From G963674665 sp963674665 (GTDB lineage: Bacteria; Desulfobacterota; Desulfovibrionia; Desulfovibrionales; Desulfovibrionaceae), in assembly GCA_963674665.2 (NCBI GenBank), contig CAXXPL010000016.1, positions 248,001 to 312,000 on the forward strand: a stretch of DNA of 64,000 nucleotides, given 5' to 3'. The notes below the pieces were generated by a model. The model saw only the letters and a program-made list of their open reading frames with translations, was not told the origin of the DNA and ran no database searches. Position 1 is the stretch's first letter. Every line of letters begins with the position of its first letter. Both the position numbers and the translations under genes were made by a program. Shown in pieces: positions 24,062 to 32,276 of this stretch.

Positions 24062-25652
24062 CGTCGAGCTCCTTGGTCAGAGCGTTTTGCCTGGAAACGA
24101 AGTAGTCCCTGATCTGCTTGAGATAGACGGGGAAGGGCTGGATACCGCTCTGATAGCTGATTTCGCTCTGCCGCTTGCGCAGCCCGGCCAGCTCCACCTG
24201 TGCCCGGGCCACTTTCAACGCCGCCAGGGCGCGGCGCTTGGCGGATAGGCCGGCAAGCCAATCACTTCGCACATCCATGGCCACGAGATTCTCCTGAACC
24301 ACCTGCTTGCGCACCTTGATGCGCTGACGCCGGATGTTTCTCGTGCGCTCGCCCCAGTCCCAGACGGTCCAGGTGAAGCCCACGCTGGTGTACAGCTTGT
24401 CGGAGTCCTCGTCACTGTCGATGGGGTCCGCGGTACGGGTCTGAAAATATAACTTGGGAAAGAAGCGGGACCAGGCCAGCATGACCTCGTATTCCTGAAT
24501 CTCGCGTTTCTGCTTCTCTATCTTCAGCTCCATGCTGTTGGCCAGCACGCTGTCAGTGGAGACCTCACTGGGCATGAAATTGCCCGTTACCTGCTCGGGG
24601 TAGTTCTCGTAATCAAGATCAAGCTTCAGGGCGGCGTCCAGGCCGAGAAACTGCTTGAGATCGGCCATCATTTCGGTACGCAGGGCCTCGAGGCGCTCAC
24701 GCTCCAGTTCGGCGAGCTCCACCTGCTGCTCCGCGATGCGCACCTCCAGGGGATTGGAGCCGCCGGTCTCCAGCAGGTTGTTCAAATAGGTCTTTTCGTG
24801 GGTGGCCAGGGCCACGAGCTCGTTCTGGATCACCAGCATCTGATCGAAGAAGCCCAGTTGAATGAACATCTGCCCCAACTCGTACAAGCCCTGGGAGATG
24901 GTCATCATATGCCCCAGAATGGTAATCTCTGTGAGCAGCTTGGTGGCCTCGATGGAAAAACCCGCGGCAATGGGGTCGTAGCCGCCGGTGGTGAAGCTGA
25001 GGCTGAATCTGTTGTTCGAGGCCGTGGGTGTGGTGAGCACGTATCCGGTGCTCACCAGCATGCTGGGCAGCAGCCTGTACCAACTGTCGGTCTCGTCGAT
25101 GCGCTTGAGCTGAATCTCCATGGCGCTCTTCACGAAGTAGGGGGACTGCTTCAGCGCCAAGTTCACGCACTCGTCATAGGTCAGGGGGTGGTCGATGATC
25201 ACCGGAGGGGTGTTCCCCACCTCGGTGCCGGACTCGTAGTCCGGCGGAGTGGCTTCCGCGCCTTTTATCTCGCCATCCTCGATGCTCTTGGAGAGCCTGT
25301 AGGCCTTGGCGCGTTCCGCAGCCTTGTCCGCGGGGCCCTCGATCCCGTTGCCGGAGCTCTGGGTCGCGTTCCCGCTCTTGCCGGACGCGGCGGCAATGGG
25401 GGTGTATTCCACATCGCCCTTCTCGGCCTGTGAAATGCCTATTTCCAAAGGAATCCGGGGGGCGGTCCTGCGGGTAAGGGTGAGGTTGTTCTCGTCACCA
25501 AGAGCCGCGGAGGCGGCAGGGGTGAAAATTGGCAACGACCAGACAGCGAGGAGCATCAACAATAAAAGGCACACACCGTGCCCTTTATCGTGGAAGCGGT
25601 GTGCGACCGTCACTTCTTGTACTCCCGCGGTATGGCTCATGCTTTTCCGCAT
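23985..25652 (-). CDS. TolC-like outer-membrane channel protein
   Basis: The 555-residue protein has a signal peptide (CLLLLMLLAVWSLPIFTPAASA), a ~130-residue low-complexity N-terminal extension, then outer-membrane-efflux repeats: TYDECVNLALKQSPYFVKSAM, long helices (LLETGGSNPLEVRIAEQQVELAELER) and beta segments (YTSVGFTWTVWDWGERTRNI). The motif NPLEVRIAEQQVELAE is typical of TolC alpha-barrels. It supplies the outer-membrane exit for the ABC exporter, and possibly for the RND pump, which has no own channel gene. It lies 15 bases after the ATPase gene. Confidence 0.85.
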   Translation of the reverse strand: MRKSMSHTAGVQEVTVAHRFHDKGHGVCLLLLMLLAVWSLPIFTPAASAALGDENNLTLTRRTAPRIPLEIGISQAEKGDVEYTPIAAASGKSGNATQSSGNGIEGPADKAAERAKAYRLSKSIEDGEIKGAEATPPDYESGTEVGNTPPVIIDHPLTYDECVNLALKQSPYFVKSAMEIQLKRIDETDSWYRLLPSMLVSTGYVLTTPTASNNRFSLSFTTGGYDPIAAGFSIEATKLLTEITILGHMMTISQGLYELGQMFIQLGFFDQMLVIQNELVALATHEKTYLNNLLETGGSNPLEVRIAEQQVELAELERERLEALRTEMMADLKQFLGLDAALKLDLDYENYPEQVTGNFMPSEVSTDSVLANSMELKIEKQKREIQEYEVMLAWSRFFPKLYFQTRTADPIDSDEDSDKLYTSVGFTWTVWDWGERTRNIRRQRIKVRKQVVQENLVAMDVRSDWLAGLSAKRRALAALKVARAQVELAGLRKRQSEISYQSGIQPFPVYLKQIRDYFVSRQNALTKELDDDKAMLELRYKSGSLFNSYIDARSF

Positions 25653-25667
25653 CTGCTACTCCTGGGG

Positions 25668-26369
25668 TTATTCTGAATGCAGGTTCCCGTCGCGCAAATG
25701 GCATACACGCGTACAGCGTTTCGCGATCTCCGGGTCGTGCGTCACCAGCACCATAGCGGTTTCCTGTCCGGAGATAAACTCATGGAAGTGGTTCATTACC
25801 ATGTCACCGAGTTTCCTGTCCAACTGCCCGGTGGGCTCGTCGGCAAAGATGACCCTGGGCTTGTTCACCAGGGCTCGGGCAATGGAGACGCGCTGCTGCT
25901 CACCGCCGGAGAGACGGTTCGTGGGGTGGTCGAGCCTGTGCCCCATGTGCACTTTTTCCAGCGCCTCGTAAATCATCTCTGGTCGTTTTTTGCGCTTAAC
26001 TCCGGCATAAATCAAGGGGTATTCCAGGTTCTCGTACACCGTGGTGTGCTCGAACAGGTTGCAGCTCTGGAACACGAAACCGGCGAAATTCCGCCTGAAG
26101 GAGGCCTGGGACTGCCTGTCGCGCCGGAGTACATCCTCGCCCATCACCCAGTAGGAACCGGATGTGGGCGGTTGCAACAACCCGAGAATAAACAGGAAGG
26201 TCGACTTGCCCATGCCAGACGGACCCATGATGGCGATCATCTCCCCGGGCATGACATCCAGGTTCACCCCCTTGAGGATGCGGATGCTCTCGGAACCGTT
26301 GTTGTAGTCCTTTGTCAGGTCCCTCACCTGGATGAGGGGCTCTTTTTTCCGCGTCTGCATATCACTCAT
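25668..26369 (-). CDS. ABC exporter ATPase, LolD/MacB type
   Basis: The 233-residue ATPase has Walker A GPSGMGKST (near residues 49-57), Q-loop GFVFQSCNLFEHTTVYENLEYPL, signature LSGGEQQRVSIARALVN, Walker B VIFADEPTGQLD and switch His in VLVTHDPEIA. The sequence NLFEHTTVYEN and RALVNKP place it in the MacB/LolD (FtsE-like) ATPase group that powers mechanotransmission exporters. It overlaps the permease gene by 8 bases. An alternative start (MQTRKKEP) lies 9 bases inside. Confidence 0.93.
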   Translation of the reverse strand: MSDMQTRKKEPLIQVRDLTKDYNNGSESIRILKGVNLDVMPGEMIAIMGPSGMGKSTFLFILGLLQPPTSGSYWVMGEDVLRRDRQSQASFRRNFAGFVFQSCNLFEHTTVYENLEYPLIYAGVKRKKRPEMIYEALEKVHMGHRLDHPTNRLSGGEQQRVSIARALVNKPRVIFADEPTGQLDRKLGDMVMNHFHEFISGQETAMVLVTHDPEIAKRCTRVCHLRDGNLHSE

Positions 26370-27567
26370 AGCGAATCGCCGTCACAACTTCCATGCGGCT
26401 GGCGCGCATGGCCGGGAAAAAGCCCGCCACAGCGCCCAGGCCAAGGGAAAAAACAAAACTCAGCAGGGCGTAGCCCAGCACCTCTTCCTGGGCGGGAGCC
26501 TTGCCCATCAGTCCGCTGGCGTAATACACGGCAGCGACTCCAAAGCCAACACCGAACAGGGCCGCCCCTCCGGAGAGACAGAGCGCCTCGGCCAAAAACT
26601 GCACCAGGATGTCGATATCCTTTGCACCCATCGCCTTTTTCAGCCCGATCTCCCGAATGCGCTGGCGCACCGCGGTCATCATGCCGTTCCAGATTCCGTA
26701 CCCCCCCAACAGAAGCGTGGCGGCAATGGAGAAGTAGATGAAACTCTCCACCCAGAGAACGATGCGTTCCACCTGCTCCAACTGCGCTTCAGGCACATCA
26801 ATCCGCAATTTGTTAGTATCTTGATGGTTCGCGATGGTCTCGGTTATCGCTCCGGCCACCCGCATGACATCGTCCAACCCGTGGCAGCGCAGAATGAGCC
26901 TGTTGGAGTCCGGCAGGCCCACGATCCTGTCCTTTACCGTGGTTATGGGCATGAACGCCATATCCGCGAGGCTGGAGGACAATTCCGCACTCATCACTCC
27001 CATTACCGTATACATGGAGTTGTCAATACGCAAGTGTTTGCCCACAGGGTCTTCCGCCGCGAACATCTTTCTCGCGAGATTCTCGCCGAGCACACAGACA
27101 GGGCGCCTCTCGTGCACGTCCTCCCAGGCGAACTCCCTGCCGGAGAGCATGACCTGCCCCGTGGCCAGCCAGTACTGGTTGTCCACCCCCATGAGGGCGA
27201 AGTCGAAAATCTTGTTGTCCAGCGTGGTGCGCGCCATGCCATGCTTGCCCACGGTCTCGCTCAGGCTGAGCACCCCGGGCAATGCGCGCAAGGCCTCCAC
27301 CGTGTCGTCCCGGAACCACTGCAGCCTGACGATGGTGTCCTTTCTGGAAAGCTTGGAATCGTAATGGATCTGGATGATGGTGGCGCCGCCGATCAAGGTC
27401 AGGTCGTTGTCCAAATTCTGCTTGATGATGCGCCCCATGGCGAGGATGAGGATCACTCCGGCAGTGCCCAGGGCGATGGAGACGAGCACGCCTATGTAGC
27501 GCATACGCTGGCGCAGGACCTGCCGCGCGCTGATGCGCAAAAGGTCCATGAGGCGTAGTATGGTCAT
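26362..27567 (-). CDS. ABC exporter permease, MacB/FtsX-like
   Basis: The 401-residue protein has the four-helix MacB topology: one helix at residues ~22-45 (YIGVLVSIALGTAGVILILAMG), a large periplasmic domain of ~220 residues containing NLARKMFAAEDPVGKHLRID, then three C-terminal helices including ESFIYFSIAATLLLGGYGIWNGMM with the conserved VRQRIREIGLKKAMGAKD coupling segment. It is a mechanotransmission exporter that moves amphiphilic or lipidic substrates from the periplasm or outer leaflet. AGGA sits just before the ATG. It follows the oxoamine synthase gene after 94 bases. Confidence 0.9.
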   Translation of the reverse strand: MTILRLMDLLRISARQVLRQRMRYIGVLVSIALGTAGVILILAMGRIIKQNLDNDLTLIGGATIIQIHYDSKLSRKDTIVRLQWFRDDTVEALRALPGVLSLSETVGKHGMARTTLDNKIFDFALMGVDNQYWLATGQVMLSGREFAWEDVHERRPVCVLGENLARKMFAAEDPVGKHLRIDNSMYTVMGVMSAELSSSLADMAFMPITTVKDRIVGLPDSNRLILRCHGLDDVMRVAGAITETIANHQDTNKLRIDVPEAQLEQVERIVLWVESFIYFSIAATLLLGGYGIWNGMMTAVRQRIREIGLKKAMGAKDIDILVQFLAEALCLSGGAALFGVGFGVAAVYYASGLMGKAPAQEEVLGYALLSFVFSLGLGAVAGFFPAMRASRMEVVTAIRYE

Positions 27568-27661
27568 ATTCCTAGCCGACTATCCGCCCAGCCGGGCATT
27601 TCAGGTCAGGATTTCCTTGGGGAGGCGCCGCGGGAACCAATGCCCCACAACACCGCCAGGA

Positions 27662-28951
27662 TCAGCCCCCAATTCCGGAAGCCGAGCAGTTGTCGTCCGT
27701 CGTCGCGTCGAACTGCGGAGCGACGGTGGTCTCCTCGGCGGCCATGTCCGCTGCGCGAATCTTGAATTCGCCGGCCAGCTTGTCGAGGACCTCCATCACC
27801 TTGGCGATGTGCTTGTCCTCGTGGGTGCTCATGAACGCCGTGCGGATCAGGGCCTTGCCCTTGGGCACGGCCGGGAACACGGCGGGCAACGCGAATATGC
27901 CCTCGTTGAACAACGCGGCGGAAAACTTGTAGGCCTTCTCCTCCTCACCGATGTGAATGGGGATGACCGGAGATTCCGAGGTGCCGTACACGAGGCCGAG
28001 ATCGCAGTATCCCTGGCGCACCTTCCGGGTGACATCCCAGAGCCGTTGCACACGGTCCGGCTCGGCCTCGACGATGTCCAGGCACTTGAGCACGGTGGCC
28101 ACGTTGCTGGCCGGAAGAGCGGCTGAAAAGATCAGGGTCTTGGACTGGTGCTTGATATAGACGAGGATGTCCTCGTGGTCGGAGGCGATGAAGCCGCCGA
28201 TGGAGGCAAAGGCCTTGCTGAAGGTGCCCATGATGAAGTCCATCTTGTCCACCAGGCCGTAATGGCTGGCCGTGCCGCGCCCTCCGTCTCCCATGACGCC
28301 CAGGCCGTGGGCATCGTCCAGGTAGAACACGATGTCCGGAAACTCCTCCTGCAGGTCCACCAGGCTCGGGAGCTCGCACACGTCGCCGGACATGCTGTAG
28401 ACGCCCTCGGCGATGACGTAGATGGTGGCTTCTGGATAGCGCTTTTTGGCGCCGATGATCTTTTCCCGGGCCGAATCCTTGTCATTGTGCTGGAACGGAA
28501 TGATCTTGGCGCCCGAGGCCCTGCAGCCCTCGAAAATGCTGGCGTGGTCCTCGCGGTCGCAGATCAGGACATCCGTGGGGGTGACCAGGCTGCCGAGTAC
28601 GCCAAGGTTGGCCAGAAAACCCGTGGTGTGCACCACGGCCATCTTCTTGCCAACAAAAGCGGCCAGGCGCTCTTCCAATTGGTCGTGCAGCGTCATGTTC
28701 CCGGAGAGGAACCGGGACCCTCCTGGTCCGGACCCCCACCTGGAGATGGCGTCCTTGGCGGCCTCCGTAACCCGTGGATCGTGCGTCAAACCGAGATAGT
28801 CGTTGGAACCGGCCATGATGAGACGTTTGCCGCCGACTTCGACCTCCGGCCCCCAGGAGCGAGCTATCGGCTGAAAATAGGGGTAGAAATGCTCTTGTTT
28901 GGCGCCCGCCACCATCCGGGCAAAGGCTTTGCTGCGCTGCTTGACTTTCAT
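27662..28951 (-). CDS. Alpha-oxoamine synthase, serine palmitoyltransferase-like (PLP enzyme)
   Basis: The 429-residue fold-type I PLP enzyme has all family motifs: AGSNDYLGLTHDP, GSGPGGSRFLSGNMTLHDQLEER, TTGFLANLGVL, the HASIFEG substrate region, YLDDAHGLGVMGDGGRG and the PLP-lysine motif GTFSKAFASIGGF, followed by KTLIFSAALPASN. The last two motifs resemble serine palmitoyltransferase more than BioF, KBL or HemA, so the reaction is probably decarboxylative condensation of an amino acid with an acyl thioester to a ketosphinganine-like product. A short Ala/Thr-rich tail is unusual. It heads the minus-strand operon. AGGAA is 10 bases before the ATG. Acyl donor and amino acid are unknown; a CqsA-like role is the main alternative. 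Confidence 0.85.
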   Translation of the reverse strand: MKVKQRSKAFARMVAGAKQEHFYPYFQPIARSWGPEVEVGGKRLIMAGSNDYLGLTHDPRVTEAAKDAISRWGSGPGGSRFLSGNMTLHDQLEERLAAFVGKKMAVVHTTGFLANLGVLGSLVTPTDVLICDREDHASIFEGCRASGAKIIPFQHNDKDSAREKIIGAKKRYPEATIYVIAEGVYSMSGDVCELPSLVDLQEEFPDIVFYLDDAHGLGVMGDGGRGTASHYGLVDKMDFIMGTFSKAFASIGGFIASDHEDILVYIKHQSKTLIFSAALPASNVATVLKCLDIVEAEPDRVQRLWDVTRKVRQGYCDLGLVYGTSESPVIPIHIGEEEKAYKFSAALFNEGIFALPAVFPAVPKGKALIRTAFMSTHEDKHIAKVMEVLDKLAGEFKIRAADMAAEETTVAPQFDATTDDNCSASGIGG

Positions 28952-29986
28952 GGTTGTGGTAATTCCTCAGTATCTTCACCCATGTAACACAACTAGTGCA
29001 TGACTTGCATCATAATCGCCAGAAGTCGCATGAGGTAATCGGCTTGAAGGGTTTTCGGCTTGATTTCAGCCCCTGCGGGGGGAGCCAAGCATGGGATCGA
29101 ACCTGCCTAAAAAACATACCGCGCACCAAACTGACTCGACACAATTCGGGGCGCGCTGCGGCATATCGTCTCGCAAAAAGCATGTAGCGGAGTCAACGTC
29201 TCAATAACCCTGTGATTTTTGCTATGCCAGGTAAGATGGGTAGGTGTACACTTTGCTTAACCGCATTGTCAACCGAGGGCGATAGTCAGGTAATTCCACC
29301 CCCTACCACAGCGCTACGAACCGATATCCTCATCTTTATGCGGCATTCGGGCAGTCTTCCCGCATAAGGAGGCGGCGAACGAAATTTTGCCCTTCAAATG
29401 CCCAAGCTTGAAAACCGGATGCCGGACCCATATTTTTCTGGCCCATACGTCAGAAAAAACACCCCCTAGTCCCGGCAACGGAAGAGAAAACCTCAGAGGT
29501 TCACCAGTCTCGTATATATCTGACTCATACGCCACCGAGTGACCTTGCGCAAGCACCTTGCCAGGGCACGTCTGAAGAGCCACTTCGAAGCCATAGCGGC
29601 CTTCCGAGCTCGATAGGGGCAGATCAACGAAACCTGCATCGATTATTTGCCCCTACTGCGCAGGGGTACTCGCCAGTGTGGTCTTTTGGTATTCCGGGCA
29701 ATGCAGATTATCATAAGATGGAACCCTCTCAGGGGCCAAGCAAACTCCCACCCCAGGAGCGGGAGCGTAGTTCTGTATCTGCTTATGACCCCTCCACTCC
29801 CAAAACCATCCAAATAAAAAAGGAACCGATCTTAATAGCGTTTGTACTTATTTATTGACCGTGATAATTTTGACCCGCGTATGGCGATCATACATGAGCA
29901 TTATCGGCATATTGTCCCAACATCCCTGAAAAATCAGAGAATAGCGAGATAGCTGGAAAGTAAGCCGCACCTTGGAGACTCCAGGC
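28952..29986. other. About 1 kb with no supported gene
   Basis: The open frames here are short and unconvincing. A partial hairpin, AGGGGCA at 29615 with TGCCCCT at 29648, is the only strong structure. Base composition falls towards the right edge as the AT-rich island begins. The stretch may be decayed sequence at the island boundary plus the promoter region of the oxoamine synthase operon. Confidence 0.45.
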
Positions 29987-30475
29987 ATGATCAATCGGGT
30001 ACTATGTCTCACAATGGTCATTATTCTTTTTCCCAATTGTTCTTACGCAAAATGCGAAATGGTTGAAGAACAGATAACAAGTGTGAGCACCACGATAAAC
30101 GACGGATCCGAAATCACGATCCGACTCGTGACAAGCGAAAACTCAACAGACAATCCATTCCGGCAAGGAATCTGGTGGGGATCCAGGGATTCTCAACCAG
30201 GAGTCTTAATAAGCCGTTTATCTGTTATTTGGAGCGACCAGCCATGTCATATACCCGTATCAGCCCACATCGATTTGACAAATCCTCATAAGTTATGTGC
30301 TGACGCAAGTGACAACAAATTGATCATAACAATATCAGGTGGAGATGCGTCAACTTCATATTCAGCGACGATACTGCTCGTCAATGGGATTATAACGGAA
30401 AAGAATGTGGAACATGGTGAATTTCCAAAAGAGTGTCACGAGAACACAACATATTCTTTTCACAATATCGATTAG
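29987..30475 (+). CDS. Exported hypothetical protein of an AT-rich island
   Basis: The 162-residue protein starts with a signal peptide (MINRVLCLTMVIILFPNCSYA) and GGAG lies 9 bases before ATG 29987. The mature part is polar, with several cysteines (CEMVEE, QPCHIP, KLCADA, KECHEN) that could form disulfides in the periplasm. The beta-rich pattern (DNKLIITISGGDASTSYSATILLV) is unremarkable and I recognise no family. Codon use is strongly AT-biased compared with flanking genes, as in the next three genes, indicating horizontal acquisition. Confidence 0.6.
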   Translation: MINRVLCLTMVIILFPNCSYAKCEMVEEQITSVSTTINDGSEITIRLVTSENSTDNPFRQGIWWGSRDSQPGVLISRLSVIWSDQPCHIPVSAHIDLTNPHKLCADASDNKLIITISGGDASTSYSATILLVNGIITEKNVEHGEFPKECHENTTYSFHNID

Positions 30476-30555
30476 ACACACTATAAACATTCAGTAATTT
30501 CAGAATATTACCATCTCTGGATTGTTTGGATAAAATACAACCACTTTAATATACT

Positions 30556-31029
30556 ATGTACAATCAAAATAGTTGTGAATCAATAAACGATTCCCAATCA
30601 GTTTCAGAAAGTGATATGATACGTTTTGTGTCACACTACATGCATGAACCTACAGTCACCATAGATTCAATGACAAATCTTCAATATGATCTTCGCCTCC
30701 ATGGTGAGGATGCCGAAGAATTTATAAACTATTTTTGTTTGGAATTTGGCGTAGACCTCACCGATGACTACGATCACAACATTCATTTCAATACAACATA
30801 CATCGAGTTTGATATCCTAGCTATATCACTAATCATCATTTTGTTGTTTTACATCCTTTATAAACATCAATTAGACCTATTCATATTTCCAGTTGTTTTT
30901 TTCATTACTTTTGTCACGAGTCTAAGAATTCCCAGGAAAATCAAAACAATTACAATCAAAGATCTAACAATATCTGCAAATAACCACATTTGGACATACG
31001 ACTACGAGAGGACAAGTAATGCTCTCTAA
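30556..31029 (+). CDS. DUF1493-like protein with two membrane helices
   Basis: The 157-residue product has an N-terminal soluble part (LQYDLRLHGEDAEEFINYFCLEFGVDL) resembling the DUF1493 family, small acyl-carrier-like helical proteins. It is followed by two hydrophobic helices (FDILAISLIIILLFYILY and LDLFIFPVVFFITFVTSL). AT-rich codon use matches its neighbours. Its 3' end overlaps the next gene by 11 bases, so the two are probably translated together. DUF1493 genes are often found in polymorphic-toxin or immunity neighbourhoods; that is only a hint here. Confidence 0.55.
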   Translation: MYNQNSCESINDSQSVSESDMIRFVSHYMHEPTVTIDSMTNLQYDLRLHGEDAEEFINYFCLEFGVDLTDDYDHNIHFNTTYIEFDILAISLIIILLFYILYKHQLDLFIFPVVFFITFVTSLRIPRKIKTITIKDLTISANNHIWTYDYERTSNAL

Positions 31030-31507
31030 AACAACAAAAAGGATCAAGCACATTGTCGGAACCATTCTCGACAGACTTGCATATGCTTATTATGACGCAG
31101 AATACATTAAAATCGCATCTTTCCTTTCAAAAATAGTAAAGAAGTACTTTCCCAAGCAATACAGTTTCATAACGCAATTCGCGGAAAGTAAATATATTTA
31201 CCACCACAACAATGACATTACAACATCTGCGGCAATGTTCGCAGATGTCCTTTACAAACTTGGTCACCATGTCGAAAATCCAGAAGCAATAATGATTCAA
31301 CATTTTGCCGTTGTCTTGTCTCTTGAACTAAACGAGTGCAAGAAAGCGTCCTTTTACCTTGAATGCATGAAAAATTCTCTTGAAGCATTGAATTCGTATG
31401 AACAATTAAAGTCTATTGTCGAGATATACCGCCCAATGTATCAGGACGTACTGAAACAATACGAATTACAGTGCAAACATTGGCAGCCATGTCATGATCA
31501 CGTGTAA
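31019..31507 (+). CDS. Hypothetical all-helical protein of the AT-rich island
   Basis: The 162-residue protein is predicted to be alpha-helical and soluble, with a Lys-rich N-terminus (MLSKTTKRIKHIVG) and a segment (ITTSAAMFADVLYKLGHH, then FAVVLSLELNECKKASFYLECM) reminiscent of TPR-like helix pairs. No catalytic motif is visible. It overlaps the upstream gene by 11 bases and the downstream gene by 14 bases, so the three form a compact transcription unit. Confidence 0.5.
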   Translation: MLSKTTKRIKHIVGTILDRLAYAYYDAEYIKIASFLSKIVKKYFPKQYSFITQFAESKYIYHHNNDITTSAAMFADVLYKLGHHVENPEAIMIQHFAVVLSLELNECKKASFYLECMKNSLEALNSYEQLKSIVEIYRPMYQDVLKQYELQCKHWQPCHDHV

Positions 31508-31964
31508 ACATTTCTTCGATCTCGTAAAATCCAAAGGTCTGAGCATAGCATTTTCCACTTTTGGAAGCCTGCTGACTACACTATTTTCCATGATCTACTT
31601 ATGTTATGAACCATCCACTGGAATTGCACTTTTTCTTGTCTTGTCAATCACCGTCTCAACATTCATGGCGTATGTGTTCTTTACATCTTGTACTGAATTC
31701 AGAATCCACGAGAACAACATCTACTACAACACTTATTTTTTCAGTCACGAAATCGATCACAACACCATTACATCTATTTCCTTATTAAATATTTCATTCA
31801 GTCTTGGATTGTCCTTCCTGGTCATTCCAACCAAAAAAAAAACCTATTTTCTTATTTTCAACACATTCATGATCTCCCCCAATCGCTGGATATTTTTCAG
31901 TTTCATAAGACAAATCGAGCAGAATATATATCTTGCTCCAAAATTTCGACGCCTATGGGAGTGA
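31494..31964 (+). CDS. Hypothetical membrane protein, PH-like C-terminal segment
   Basis: The 156-residue protein has two N-terminal membrane helices (STFGSLLTTLFSMIYLC and TGIALFLVLSITVSTFMAYVFF), then a beta-rich part (EFRIHENNIYYNTYFFSHEID) resembling bacterial PH-like membrane-anchored domains. It overlaps the upstream gene by 14 bases. AT-rich codon use. Function unknown. Confidence 0.5.
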   Translation: MITCKHFFDLVKSKGLSIAFSTFGSLLTTLFSMIYLCYEPSTGIALFLVLSITVSTFMAYVFFTSCTEFRIHENNIYYNTYFFSHEIDHNTITSISLLNISFSLGLSFLVIPTKKKTYFLIFNTFMISPNRWIFFSFIRQIEQNIYLAPKFRRLWE

Positions 31965-32181
31965 CTGCTAGCCATATAACACTCTGTAATTTCGAGCGAA
32001 ATAACGCGATTTGTTTCGTTGATCCCTGCCTGTGGTTTTCACCCTCTGCCCTTCTCTTCTCCTCCCCAATTTCCCCCCGGCGTTGTCGCAACGTAAAAAA
32101 AGCTGACAGCCCCTTCTCCGCATCAACGTGCTTTCCCCACTAAAAACTAAATATTTGCAGGTAGTTATTTTTTCGCTTCCC

Positions 32182-32196
32182 TGGCATGGCTTTTGC
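32182..32196 (+). promoter_or_regulatory. Sigma-54 (-24/-12) promoter of the PAS-AAA-Fis operon
   Basis: TGGCATGGCTTTTGC has the invariant GG and GC separated by exactly 10 bases. It lies 80 bases before ATG 32277. This also shows that an in-frame TTG at 32193 is not the start. Confidence 0.85.
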
Positions 32197-32276
32197 CTGA
32201 AACATTTGGACACAGGTTGCTACGACATTTCGCGACCTTTCAGAACAGGTCGGAACACGTCGGTACAGGAGATATC

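Noticed and set aside
29314..29583. 89-codon minus-strand frame in the gap after the oxoamine synthase operon
   Set aside because: No ribosome-binding site, no family resemblance, and the surrounding kilobase looks degenerate.
32193..32276. Upstream extension of the PAS-AAA-Fis activator
   Set aside because: The extension begins inside the sigma-54 promoter; ATG 32277 has a proper ribosome-binding site.
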